From Neptuniibacter sp. (GTDB lineage Bacteria; Pseudomonadota; Gammaproteobacteria; Pseudomonadales; Balneatricaceae), in assembly GCF_024231755.1 (NCBI RefSeq), contig NZ_JAAEQH010000270.1, positions 27,670 to 91,669 on the forward strand: a stretch of DNA of 64,000 nt, given 5' to 3'. A model generated the notes under the pieces. That model had not been told where the DNA came from and did not search any database. It saw only the letters and a program-made list of their open reading frames with translations. Both the position numbers and the translations under genes were made by a program. Shown here piece by piece: positions 16,814-25,873 of this stretch (position 1 is the stretch's first letter; the number at the start of each line of letters is the position of its first letter).

Positions 16814-18754
16814 ATGTCACGTCTTTTTATTGCAGAGAAACCAAGTCTTGCACGAGCTATTGCAGCAGCATTACCCAGTCCCCAGAAGAAGGGAGAGGGG
16901 TTTATTAAATGTAGTAATGGGGATGTCGTTACCTGGTGCATTGGTCATTTGCTAGAGCAGGTAGAGCCCGATGCCTATGATGAAAAGTACAAACGATGGA
17001 GTTTAGAAGACCTTCCAATCGTTCCCCAACAGTGGAAACTAAAGCCTCGTAAATCTGCATCAAAACAACTGACGGTTATACGAAAGCTATTAAAGGAATT
17101 TGACAGCATTGTTCATGCGGGAGATCCCGATCGTGAAGGGCAATTGTTGGTCGATGAAGTGATTGACTACTGTAAAGTCAGCAAAACTAAAAAGGATAAA
17201 ATACAGAGACTCCTTATTAGTGATTTGAACTTGCCAGCAGTAAAATCGGCATTAGGTAAAATGCGAAGCAATAGAGAATTCATACCATTGTCTGTCTCTG
17301 CTTTAGCTCGTTCCAGAGCTGACTGGTTATATGGAATGAATATGTCTAGGGGCTATACGCTTCTTGGACAAAAAGCTGGTTATAAGGGAGTTCTGTCGGT
17401 TGGTCGCGTTCAATCCCCCCTGGTCGGCTTGGTTGTTCGTCGTGATGAAGAAATAGAAAATTTTGTATCGAAAGACTTTTTCACACTCGATGCAATTATT
17501 CCTTATGAATGTAGTGTTCCAGTAGATATTCATGCTCGATGGCAACCTAGTGAGGCCTGTCAGCCATGGCAGGATGAAGAAGGAAGAGTTCTTAGTCGAA
17601 AGCTTGTTGAAAATGTCGCTTCTCGTATAACCGGTCAACCAGCTTTAGTTATATCGTCAGAGCAAAAGCAAAGTAAGCAAGCTGCTCCTCTACCTTATTC
17701 GTTATCCTCATTACAGATTGATGCTGCAAAACGCTTCGGAATGAGCGCTCAACAGGTCTTAGATACATGCCAGTCACTGTATGAAAAGCATAAGCTGATT
17801 ACCTATCCTCGTTCAGATAGTCGTTACTTGCCAGCAGATCATTTTAACCAGGCAGAAGCTGTGTTAAGTGCAATATCTGCTAATGATCAAACTTTGAGCT
17901 CAGTTGTTATGGGGGCTGATAGAAGCCTTAAATCAAAAGCATGGAATGATAAAAAGGTTGATGCTCACCATGCGATCATTCCAACGCCTAAAAAGCAACC
18001 TGTAGTCGGATTATCGTCCAACGAATTAAAAATCTACCAACAAATAGCTCGCCAATACATTTTGCAATTCTACTCTGCGGCAATATATGCAGATTCGAAG
18101 CTAGAGTTTGATATCGCGGGTGGGCGCTTTGTTGCGAAAGGTCGTGTGTTAGTTGAGCCTGGCTGGAAAGTGGTCATAGGTAAAGATGGTCAGGATAAAG
18201 AGCTTAGTAATGTTCCAGCAGTAGCTAAAGGGACTGAGCTCGTTTGTCGTGAAGGCCAGATTAAAGATAGAAAAACAGAGCCGCCGAAACACTTTACTGA
18301 AGCGACACTATTACAAGCAATGACCGGAATTTCCAAGTTTGTGGCAGATGGAAGCCTGAGGAAAATCCTTAAAGATACTGATGGGCTGGGAACGGAAGCA
18401 ACTAGAGCTGGGATTATTGAAACCCTATTTAAAAGAAAGTTGCTTGCCCGATCAGGGAAATCGATCGTTAGTACCCCTGCGGCAAGAGGTCTTATTAAAG
18501 CGTTACCGTCTGAATCAACATACCCAGACATGACAGCGCAATGGGAACATCAGTTACAAGCTATGGCTGAAAAGACTCATGCCTATCAGCCTTTTATGGC
18601 AGAGCTAGAGGGCAGGGTTAGAGCTATTGTCGATCATATAAAAGGAAGTGAGATACCGGAATCGCTACGTCATTTGCCTCCGGTTGAGCCTAGAAGCTTT
18701 AAGAGAAAAAGGCGATCTACGAGAAAAACAAAGAAATCATCAATAAAACAGTAG
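16814..18754 (+). CDS. topB: Complete DNA topoisomerase III carried by the island
   Basis: 646-residue type IA topoisomerase, close to E. coli TopB (653). Toprim motif GDPDREGQ is at 103-110, the VGRVQ motif at 196-200, and the catalytic Tyr in LITYPRSDSRYLP lies near 328. The basic C-terminal tail (KRKRRSTRKTKKSS) binds DNA. It relaxes and decatenates DNA, helping to resolve replication intermediates. It is clearly homologous to but diverged from the host topB halves, so it is not a simple duplication. It lies directly behind the recombinases and probably restores the function lost by insertion. No LexA box is seen before it, and the crossover sequence GTGCA of the host gene is GTTCA here. 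Confidence 0.92.
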   Translation: MSRLFIAEKPSLARAIAAALPSPQKKGEGFIKCSNGDVVTWCIGHLLEQVEPDAYDEKYKRWSLEDLPIVPQQWKLKPRKSASKQLTVIRKLLKEFDSIVHAGDPDREGQLLVDEVIDYCKVSKTKKDKIQRLLISDLNLPAVKSALGKMRSNREFIPLSVSALARSRADWLYGMNMSRGYTLLGQKAGYKGVLSVGRVQSPLVGLVVRRDEEIENFVSKDFFTLDAIIPYECSVPVDIHARWQPSEACQPWQDEEGRVLSRKLVENVASRITGQPALVISSEQKQSKQAAPLPYSLSSLQIDAAKRFGMSAQQVLDTCQSLYEKHKLITYPRSDSRYLPADHFNQAEAVLSAISANDQTLSSVVMGADRSLKSKAWNDKKVDAHHAIIPTPKKQPVVGLSSNELKIYQQIARQYILQFYSAAIYADSKLEFDIAGGRFVAKGRVLVEPGWKVVIGKDGQDKELSNVPAVAKGTELVCREGQIKDRKTEPPKHFTEATLLQAMTGISKFVADGSLRKILKDTDGLGTEATRAGIIETLFKRKLLARSGKSIVSTPAARGLIKALPSESTYPDMTAQWEHQLQAMAEKTHAYQPFMAELEGRVRAIVDHIKGSEIPESLRHLPPVEPRSFKRKRRSTRKTKKSSIKQ

Positions 18755-18809
18755 GTTATACTGCGTTGCTTTGTTTTATAGATGCGCTGGATAAATAAAT
18801 GGAGTTATT

Positions 18810-19103
18810 ATGTGGTATATCATTTCTTTGCATTCAGAGCCCCTATTTTACAAGGGGATCACGAATGAGTTTGTAAAAGTCTGTGGCCTCGAATATACAG
18901 ACAGATGCATAGTAAACGGTAAAGAGTTTCACTTTTCACCGCCTATGATTGCTAGCTCGATCCAAGCCGATGGTGTGCTAACCCAAAATTCCATTCAAGG
19001 ATTCGCCACAAAGATTGATGCGAGAGAATTTGCTAAGAGTAAAAAGCTAACCTCTTTCAAGTATCTGAATACAAAACAGAATCATCCAAAACATATTCGC
19101 TGA
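18810..19103 (+). CDS. Hypothetical protein
   Basis: Unrecognised 97-residue soluble protein (MWYIISLHSEPLFYKG...). ATGGAG lies shortly upstream of the ATG at 18810. It is followed after 16 bases by the SEC-C/Sel1 gene, with AAAGGA between, so the two are likely co-transcribed. No motif, signal peptide or membrane span is seen. It may be an accessory to the next gene. Confidence 0.55.
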   Translation: MWYIISLHSEPLFYKGITNEFVKVCGLEYTDRCIVNGKEFHFSPPMIASSIQADGVLTQNSIQGFATKIDAREFAKSKKLTSFKYLNTKQNHPKHIR

Positions 19104-19119
19104 AGAAAGGATTCTTTTA

Positions 19120-20739
19120 ATGATGCTAACTGATGCACAATTGGTTGCTGCGTATATCCCCGAAGGTAAAGAACAATACTTATACGCCAAAGGGGTTTAT
19201 TCGATTGCGCCTAAAGCTTCTCTTACAGAGCTTAGAGGCCTTCTACATCTGCTCATCAGACAACTCGGTGAACACATCGGTATAGAGGAGTTAGCGCAAA
19301 AATTGGGGGAAAATATATCTATTCTCCGTAAGAGCCGTCTAGTCAATCCTGCTATCACCGATATGATTTATGACATCAAGAAAAGAGGAGATCAGGCCGC
19401 ACATCCTGAGACCTTCACCCATATGAGTCATGATGATTTTGTCGAGTCGGCGAAAGATGCGCTTAACTCGTTTTGTGAATTGATAGCTCTGATACGGTTG
19501 TCAGTGTTGGGTGTCACAGAAAATGAGTTTGAGTTCATCATTGATGATGCGTCTGAATTAAGAGAATTAACTTATGCTGCCCTTTTCACTGATGATTGCC
19601 AAGCTAAGTTTAGAGTTGCCAAAGCGCTCATAGAGCATGAAACAAAGAAGATCTTGGAGGCTAATTCTTCGGTCATATATTTGAGTAATAGTAAAAGCGA
19701 TGTTTATTTGGGGCTTATGAAGGAAGCGGCTTATGGCGGGTGCCCTGAAGCTAAATTAGATATGGGGCTTATTCTTTTGCATGGGGTCGATTTGCTAGGA
19801 ATAGATCCATCTGATGATGCAGGGAGAATCTTCATGTTTCTCCGGGAAGCTTCACTGACACTGCCAGAAGCAAAAGCTGTTTATGCCTTGGAGCTTATGA
19901 ATGTGAAGAGGCATGGCTATGATGATGAAGATACTGTTCACGATGCTATTGAGTTGCTTGTAGAAGCCGCAGAAGATGAAAGCCCGGATGCGCTTTATGC
20001 ACTTGCTGAGTTTTATTCCGAAGGAAGACATGTTCAAAAAGACGCTGGCCTGGCTATGTCATATCTGGAAAAAGCAGTCTCATTGGGCTTTCCAAATGCG
20101 CAGTACAAAGTAGCTACTTTACTGGTAGAAAACCATCAACATGACGAAGCTATCAGTTATTTTGATAAAGCTATCGACCAAGGTTTTGCTGAAGCTGCAG
20201 TTGCTAAAGGAGAGTTATTTTTCGAATTAGGTAATTTCGAAGAAGCTTCAGACGCTTATGCAATCTATGTCACTGCGCCGTATGTTGATAAACCAGAGTG
20301 TAAAATTTTGGTTCAACTTAAGATCTATGAATGCCTGATAAAATTAGCTGGGAATGATCTATTAAAACTGCAAGATATTCTCTACAAAGTTGTTATGACT
20401 ATGGGAGGCGGGGATTATTCTAAATCTGACTATAAGGTTGCTGAGGGCATCTGCAAGCCGGTATTGAAGAAGTTGCGGGGTAAGTTCCAGCCAGTGAATG
20501 AGGATCAAACATTAGCACTTATGTTTTCGTTCAAAAAAGATGGCAGCTTGCGAAGGTTAACTGAAACCTTTGAGCTCATGGATGATCTGGCAGGTCTATC
20601 AGGGGGGGGCAGGTTGCCAAAGGATATCTACCCCCTAATAAATAAGGCAAAAAATATTGCAGTTTCCAAAGCCCGCCCTGGAAGAAATGAGCCTTGTACC
20701 TGTGGATCTGGTAAGAAGTATAAGCTCTGTTGTGGCTAA
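19120..20739 (+). CDS. DUF4145-like / Sel1-repeat / SEC-C protein
   Basis: 539-residue cytoplasmic protein of three parts. Residues 1-130 resemble the DUF4145-type helical domain often found next to restriction and defence genes (LRGLLHLLIRQLGEHIG, then KKRGDQAAHPE). Residues about 200-370 carry several Sel1-type TPR-like repeats with the A-x-Y-x-L-A and AVSLGFPNAQYKVA patterns, a protein-protein surface. The last 22 residues are a SEC-C metal-binding motif, GRNEPCTCGSGKKYKLCC, with the C-x-C-x8-C-C ligand pattern. The function cannot be named. It sits between the carried topB and the methyltransferase operon. It could be a stand-alone defence gene or an adaptor for a neighbour. Confidence 0.65.
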   Translation: MMLTDAQLVAAYIPEGKEQYLYAKGVYSIAPKASLTELRGLLHLLIRQLGEHIGIEELAQKLGENISILRKSRLVNPAITDMIYDIKKRGDQAAHPETFTHMSHDDFVESAKDALNSFCELIALIRLSVLGVTENEFEFIIDDASELRELTYAALFTDDCQAKFRVAKALIEHETKKILEANSSVIYLSNSKSDVYLGLMKEAAYGGCPEAKLDMGLILLHGVDLLGIDPSDDAGRIFMFLREASLTLPEAKAVYALELMNVKRHGYDDEDTVHDAIELLVEAAEDESPDALYALAEFYSEGRHVQKDAGLAMSYLEKAVSLGFPNAQYKVATLLVENHQHDEAISYFDKAIDQGFAEAAVAKGELFFELGNFEEASDAYAIYVTAPYVDKPECKILVQLKIYECLIKLAGNDLLKLQDILYKVVMTMGGGDYSKSDYKVAEGICKPVLKKLRGKFQPVNEDQTLALMFSFKKDGSLRRLTETFELMDDLAGLSGGGRLPKDIYPLINKAKNIAVSKARPGRNEPCTCGSGKKYKLCCG

Positions 20740-20844
20740 ATTTTCATCTCAGAAATTTACTTAGAATCAACAAGCTTACTTGAATCTGGTTGATGACCTA
20801 AAGTGCTTGTTGATTCCTCGATTTTCCCATATTCTCCTGTTTTT

Positions 20845-21057
20845 ATGCCTATGATCGGGTGCCGTGTGACGGATCAAATTCTTACCTTGAAAGAGGTTGC
20901 TGACTATTTGAAGTTAGCTGAAAAAACAGCCTATAAACTTGCAGCAGCTGGTCAATTACCTGGCTTTAAGGTGGGTGGGAGTTGGCGTTTCAAGCAAACT
21001 GATATTGAGCAATGGATAGAGGATCAGAAGCAGATAGAAAAGGATAAGAAGTCTTGA
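20845..21057 (+). CDS. Small helix-turn-helix (excisionase/MerR-like) protein
   Basis: About 70 residues. The core DQILTLKEVADYLKLAEKT...AAGQLPGFKVGGSWRFKQTDIEQWIE is the helix_turn_helix_17/excisionase fold, with the characteristic wing GSWRF. The start is uncertain: ATG 20845, ATG 20851 or GTG 20866 all lack a good ribosome site; the first in-frame ATG that avoids a long upstream tail is listed. It overlaps the methyltransferase start (TTG inside ...GTCTTGA), so it is translationally coupled to the following module. It is likely the regulator or a DNA-binding subunit of that module; it could instead be an excision factor for the island. Confidence 0.7.
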   Translation: MPMIGCRVTDQILTLKEVADYLKLAEKTAYKLAAAGQLPGFKVGGSWRFKQTDIEQWIEDQKQIEKDKKS

Positions 21058-23819
21058 ACGCAGTTGAGATTGAAGAGGCGATTTCGCAGTTAGCTGAACA
21101 GCCATTTGATGCTGATAACTTTCCTTATGCTTTTTTAGAAGCGTTTGGCAACAAAGCTACCACAATTAAGCGCCTAAAAAGTGGATCTACGAACTCATCT
21201 GACATTGATCGCGGGGTATTACAGCGAAACAATGTTCATATCGCTGTTTGTGAACACGGAGAAGTATCGGAAACCCTTGAGAAGCTCAAATGCAGCCCTG
21301 CGACAGTCAAAGGCAAAGTGAAATTTGTTGTAGCAACAGACGGCGAATCATTTGAAGCTGAAGATCTTACATCGGACGAAGCTCCTGTTATCTGTAGTTA
21401 TAAAGAATTCCCAGACCATTTTGGTTACTTCTTATCCTTAGCTGGAATTACTACAGTAAAGCAGATTCGTGAAAGCTCTTTCGATATCAAAGCCACGGGT
21501 CGATTGAATCGATTGTATGTAGAGCTGTTAAAAGATAATCCTGAATGGGGAACAGCTGAACGACGCCATGATATGAACCATTTCATGGCAAGGCTGATCT
21601 TTTGTTTCTTTGCAGAAGATACTGATATCTTTGATGGTACAGGGTTATTTACCAAGACAATTGAGCAGATGAGTGAGCGAGACTCATCAAATACCCACGA
21701 AGTAATGAGTATCGTTTTCCAGGCGATGGATACTTCGATTGCGGATCGCGTAAACTCTAAGTTTCCGCGCTGGGCTGACCTATTCCCTTATGTAAACGGT
21801 GGCCTTTTTGCTGGAAATACTGATGTTCCTCGTTTTAGCAAAATTGCCCGTTCATATCTCATCCACATTGGAAACTTAGATTGGACCAAGATAAATCCTG
21901 ACATCTTTGGATCAATGATCCAGGCAGTTACCGACGAAGAGGAACGAGGCGCTTTAGGTCTGCACTACACATCAGTACCGAATATCCTAAAAGTACTGAA
22001 TCCTTTGTTTTTAGATGATCTGCGTGTCAGTCTCGAAGAGGCCGGAAACAATGCCAGGATGCTTTTGAATCTTCGCAAAAGGATGTCGAAGATTCGTGTT
22101 TTTGATCCAGCATGTGGATCAGGAAATTTTTTGGTTATTGCATACAAAGAGATGCGCGATATCGAGGCTGAAATTAACAAGCGTCGAGGTGAAAAGGATC
22201 GTAAAACAGATATACCTCTTACAAACTTCCGAGGAATTGAGTTACGAGAATTCCCCGCTGAAATTGCGCGCTTGGCACTCATCATTGCTGAGTATCAATG
22301 TGATGTGCACTATCGTGGCCAACAAGAAGCTCTAGCTGAATTCTTACCGCTTGATGCAATGAACTGGATCATTTGTGGAAATGCCTTACGTTTGGATTGG
22401 CAAAGTGTATGTCCGCCGACAGGGAGCGGAGTGAAGTTACATGCAAATGATCTATTTGATACTCCTTTAGATCAGGCTGAAATTGATTTTGAAAATGAAG
22501 GGGGGGAAACATATATTTGTGGAAATCCCCCTTACAAAGGGAGCCAGACACAATCGAAGGAACAGAAAAGCGATCTTGCATTAGTTTTCGATGAAATGAA
22601 TATTTCATCGAAACAAATTGATTATGTAGGCGGTTGGTTCATGAAGGCTGCCAAATACTCAAAAAAATCGAAAGCAGATATTGCATTTGTTAGTACAAAT
22701 TCCGTTTGCCAAGGGCGTATCGTTCCTCTTCTTTGGCCTAAAATCTTTGAGCTTGGGGTATCAATTAGTTTTGCTCACACTTCTTTTAAATGGGCCAATC
22801 TGGCAAGCCACAATGCTGGTGTAATGGTAGCAATTGTTGGACTAACACGTTCTGAAGAAAAAAAACGTTTCTTGTATGAATTGAATGATCAGGGAGAGAC
22901 AGTCTCTAGATCTGCTAAAAATATTACTCCATACCTTACGTCAGGAACGAATGTAATTGTTGATGCTCAGCGAAAAAGTATATCGGGATTGATGAATATG
23001 TCTTTCGGCAACATGCCTGTTGATGGTGGTAACCTACTTTTAAGCGATGTCGATTTAAAAGAAATGAATTTATCTGTAGAACAAAAAAAATCCTTCATTC
23101 GTCGTATTTATGGCTCGGCAGAATTTATTAGAGGTAAGACTCGATACTGCATTTGGATTGATGATGATGCAGTAGATGAGGCGCTTGAAGTTGATACGAT
23201 TAGAAAGCGTGTTGACGCTGTCAAAACAATGAGGTTGGCTAGCAAAGATTCAGGAACTAGAGAAATGGCCTTAAGGCCTCATCAATTTAGAGAAATGAAT
23301 GAAGCTCAGAGTCATACACTCATACTTCCTGGTGTGTCATCTGAAAATCGAGAGTATTTGCCTGTAGGAATAATTGATCAAAAGTCAGCAGTAACGAATC
23401 TCGCATTTGCAATTTTTGATGCACCACTATGGTGTATGTCGCTTATTGCTTCAAAACTTCATCTGATATGGGTTGCGACTGTTTGTGGGAAGTTAAAAAC
23501 TGATTACAGATATTCGAATACGCTAGGGTGGAATACATTTCCTGTCATCAAACTGACTGAAAAGAATAAAGAAGATCTCACGCGGTGCGCACAAGATATA
23601 CTTCTTGCTCGTGAAGTCCATTTCCCAGAAACAATTGCTGACTTGTACGACCCAGAAAAAATGCCGGAAAATTTGCGAAGAGCTCATGAGCGAAATGATG
23701 AGGTTCTTGAGCGAATATATATCGGTCGGCGCTTTAAGAACGATACAGAGCGCTTAGAAAAGCTTTTTGAGCTGTATACCAAAATGACCAAAACAGATAA
23801 CAAGACAAAGGATGCCTAA
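21054..23819 (+). CDS. Class I DNA methyltransferase, MmeI-like
   Basis: 921-residue adenine-type DNA methyltransferase. SAM-binding motif I DPACGSGNF lies at 351-359 and catalytic motif IV NPPY at 491-494 (N6-adenine class). The preceding helical region (DIFGSMIQAV...LHYTSVPNILKVLNPLFL, about 285-330) and the C-terminal target-recognition region are typical of the MmeI/type IIG group. The N-terminal 150 residues do not show the D-(E)xK nuclease motif expected of a true type IIG enzyme, so cleavage would have to come from a partner. It starts with TTG at 21054, overlapping the HTH gene, and is followed after two bases by a helicase gene and then a GIY-YIG nuclease. Probably it marks self DNA or senses unmodified DNA for this operon. 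Confidence 0.85.
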   Translation: MNAVEIEEAISQLAEQPFDADNFPYAFLEAFGNKATTIKRLKSGSTNSSDIDRGVLQRNNVHIAVCEHGEVSETLEKLKCSPATVKGKVKFVVATDGESFEAEDLTSDEAPVICSYKEFPDHFGYFLSLAGITTVKQIRESSFDIKATGRLNRLYVELLKDNPEWGTAERRHDMNHFMARLIFCFFAEDTDIFDGTGLFTKTIEQMSERDSSNTHEVMSIVFQAMDTSIADRVNSKFPRWADLFPYVNGGLFAGNTDVPRFSKIARSYLIHIGNLDWTKINPDIFGSMIQAVTDEEERGALGLHYTSVPNILKVLNPLFLDDLRVSLEEAGNNARMLLNLRKRMSKIRVFDPACGSGNFLVIAYKEMRDIEAEINKRRGEKDRKTDIPLTNFRGIELREFPAEIARLALIIAEYQCDVHYRGQQEALAEFLPLDAMNWIICGNALRLDWQSVCPPTGSGVKLHANDLFDTPLDQAEIDFENEGGETYICGNPPYKGSQTQSKEQKSDLALVFDEMNISSKQIDYVGGWFMKAAKYSKKSKADIAFVSTNSVCQGRIVPLLWPKIFELGVSISFAHTSFKWANLASHNAGVMVAIVGLTRSEEKKRFLYELNDQGETVSRSAKNITPYLTSGTNVIVDAQRKSISGLMNMSFGNMPVDGGNLLLSDVDLKEMNLSVEQKKSFIRRIYGSAEFIRGKTRYCIWIDDDAVDEALEVDTIRKRVDAVKTMRLASKDSGTREMALRPHQFREMNEAQSHTLILPGVSSENREYLPVGIIDQKSAVTNLAFAIFDAPLWCMSLIASKLHLIWVATVCGKLKTDYRYSNTLGWNTFPVIKLTEKNKEDLTRCAQDILLAREVHFPETIADLYDPEKMPENLRRAHERNDEVLERIYIGRRFKNDTERLEKLFELYTKMTKTDNKTKDA

Positions 23820-23821
23820 CT

Positions 23822-25873
23822 ATGACGGATCATAAATCAATACCATCGGTTTCGGTCAATTATGCAAGCAATGGTAGCTCCAAGAAATCTAATGAGCTTG
23901 GCATGCGTGTTATGCAGGAGCGGGCCTATGAGAAACGTGGCGAGCAGTACTTATTAATTAAGTCGCCTCCTGCTTCAGGTAAGAGCCGAGCTTTGATGTT
24001 TATTGCCTTGGATAAGCTGCATAACCAGAATGTTCGAAAGGCAATCATAGCGGTTCCTGAGAAGTCTATAGGTTCTAGCTTTAACGATGAACCTTTGAAA
24101 GATTTTGGATTCCATTGGAATTGGGAAGTCGTACCCAAATGGAATCTTTGCAATGCGCCTGGAGAGGACGGGGGAAAGGTTAATTCTGTTAAGGCTTTTT
24201 TAGATAGTGATGACCAGGTACTGGTTTGTACTCATGCTACATTCCGCTTTGCAGTTGACCGCTTTGGTATCTCAGAATTTGATGATTGTCTGGTAGCTAT
24301 TGATGAATTCCATCATGTAAGTGCTAATCCAGATAATAAACTGGGGGCTCATTTAGGGGAGTTTATAGCAAGGGATAAAGTTCATATCGTCGCTATGACG
24401 GGTTCTTATTTCAGGGGGGATGCGGAAGCAGTATTGTCACCCGAGGATGAATCAAACTTCGAAACTGTCACATATACGTACTATGAGCAGTTGAACGGCT
24501 ATGAATATCTTAAAGCGTTGGATATAGGTTATTACTTTTATTCAAGCGGTGACTATACCAATGAGATCTGCGAAGTCCTTGATCCCACTGAGAAAACAAT
24601 CGTGCATATCCCTCATCCTGCTTCGCGGGAAAGCCAAAAGGATAAATACAGTGAAGTAGAGCGCATTTTTCAGGCCCTAGGTGAATGGGAAGGCACAGAT
24701 GATACGACTGGTTTTCAACTAATTCGGACGTCACAAGGGGCATTAATCAGAGTTGCTGATTTGGTGGATGACGATGCTAAACGAGACAAAGTATCTGCAG
24801 CCTTGAAAAGTCCGGAGGCAAAAAGTAACCGAGATTATGTAGATGTCATCATAGCCTTAGGTATGGCAAAAGAAGGATTTGATTGGGTTTGGTGTGAGCA
24901 TGCTTTGACAGTTGGATATCGTTCTAGTCTAACTGAAATAATTCAAATTATTGGGCGCGCTACCAGGGATGCTGAAGGCAAAACACGAGCCAGATTTACT
25001 AACTTGATAGCAGAACCTGACGCTTCTGAAGAGGCGGTTACTGATGCAGTTAACGATACTTTAAAAGCTATAGCTGCCAGCTTGTTAATGGAGCAAGTTC
25101 TAACTCCAAAATTCAATTTCACACCTAAAACTCCAACCAGTGGTCCTCAAGAAGGCTTTGACTATGGGGAGAGTGGTTATGACCCGAATGGAAATAATGT
25201 TGGTGTTAATGAGACAACAGGTGAATTTCACGTAGAAGTTAAAGGCTTAACAGAGCCTCAAAGTGATCAGGCTAAACGGATTTGTCAGGAAGACCTAAAC
25301 GAGGTCGTGACCGCATTTGTTCAGGATAAAAGCTCTTTAGAGCGTGGACTGTTTGATGACGAGATGGTTCCAGAAGAGCTCACACAAATCAGAATGGGCA
25401 AAATTGTTAAAGATAAGTATCCAGATCTGGATGAAGAGGATCTGGAAGCGATTCGGCAGCATGCAATTGCTGCGATGAATATCACCCAACAGGCAAAAGA
25501 TTTTGCCAATCGTGATGATGAAGGTAGTTCTTCCCCAAATACTGCTTTTATCGATGGGGTGAAGAAGTTTGCTATGGATGTGCAAGAGCTTGATATAGAT
25601 CTGATAGATCGGATTAACCCATTTAGCGAAGCTTATGCGATTCTTGCTAAATCAATGGGGGAAGATAGCCTTAAGCAGGTAGCAGCAGTAATTAATGCTA
25701 AAAAAGCGACTTTAACTGAAGAAGATGCCCGCGAATTGGCCAAGCGAGCTATTCAATTCAAGCATGAGCGAAATAGATTACCAGAACTGACAGCCGCTGA
25801 TCCCTGGGAGCGCCGCATGGCTGAAGGTATTGCTTTCCTTCAACGTAAGGTGATGGAGGAAGCCAATGTCTGA
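23822..25873 (+). CDS. SF2 DEAD/DEAH-type helicase of restriction-like module
   Basis: 683-residue superfamily 2 helicase or translocase. Walker A is SPPASGKSRA (GKS at 53-55), motif II DEFHH at about 161, motif III AMTGSYF near 188, and motif VI IQIIGRATRDAEGK near 375-382 with the arginine fingers. KEGFDW near 350 is motif V-like. The C-terminal 250 residues are a helical, acidic extension that may hold partner contacts. Such helicases power DNA translocation in type I/III restriction and in DISARM- or BREX-like systems. Here it lies between the methyltransferase and the GIY-YIG protein, overlapping the latter by eight bases, so the three are one operon. Confidence 0.85.
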   Translation: MTDHKSIPSVSVNYASNGSSKKSNELGMRVMQERAYEKRGEQYLLIKSPPASGKSRALMFIALDKLHNQNVRKAIIAVPEKSIGSSFNDEPLKDFGFHWNWEVVPKWNLCNAPGEDGGKVNSVKAFLDSDDQVLVCTHATFRFAVDRFGISEFDDCLVAIDEFHHVSANPDNKLGAHLGEFIARDKVHIVAMTGSYFRGDAEAVLSPEDESNFETVTYTYYEQLNGYEYLKALDIGYYFYSSGDYTNEICEVLDPTEKTIVHIPHPASRESQKDKYSEVERIFQALGEWEGTDDTTGFQLIRTSQGALIRVADLVDDDAKRDKVSAALKSPEAKSNRDYVDVIIALGMAKEGFDWVWCEHALTVGYRSSLTEIIQIIGRATRDAEGKTRARFTNLIAEPDASEEAVTDAVNDTLKAIAASLLMEQVLTPKFNFTPKTPTSGPQEGFDYGESGYDPNGNNVGVNETTGEFHVEVKGLTEPQSDQAKRICQEDLNEVVTAFVQDKSSLERGLFDDEMVPEELTQIRMGKIVKDKYPDLDEEDLEAIRQHAIAAMNITQQAKDFANRDDEGSSSPNTAFIDGVKKFAMDVQELDIDLIDRINPFSEAYAILAKSMGEDSLKQVAAVINAKKATLTEEDARELAKRAIQFKHERNRLPELTAADPWERRMAEGIAFLQRKVMEEANV

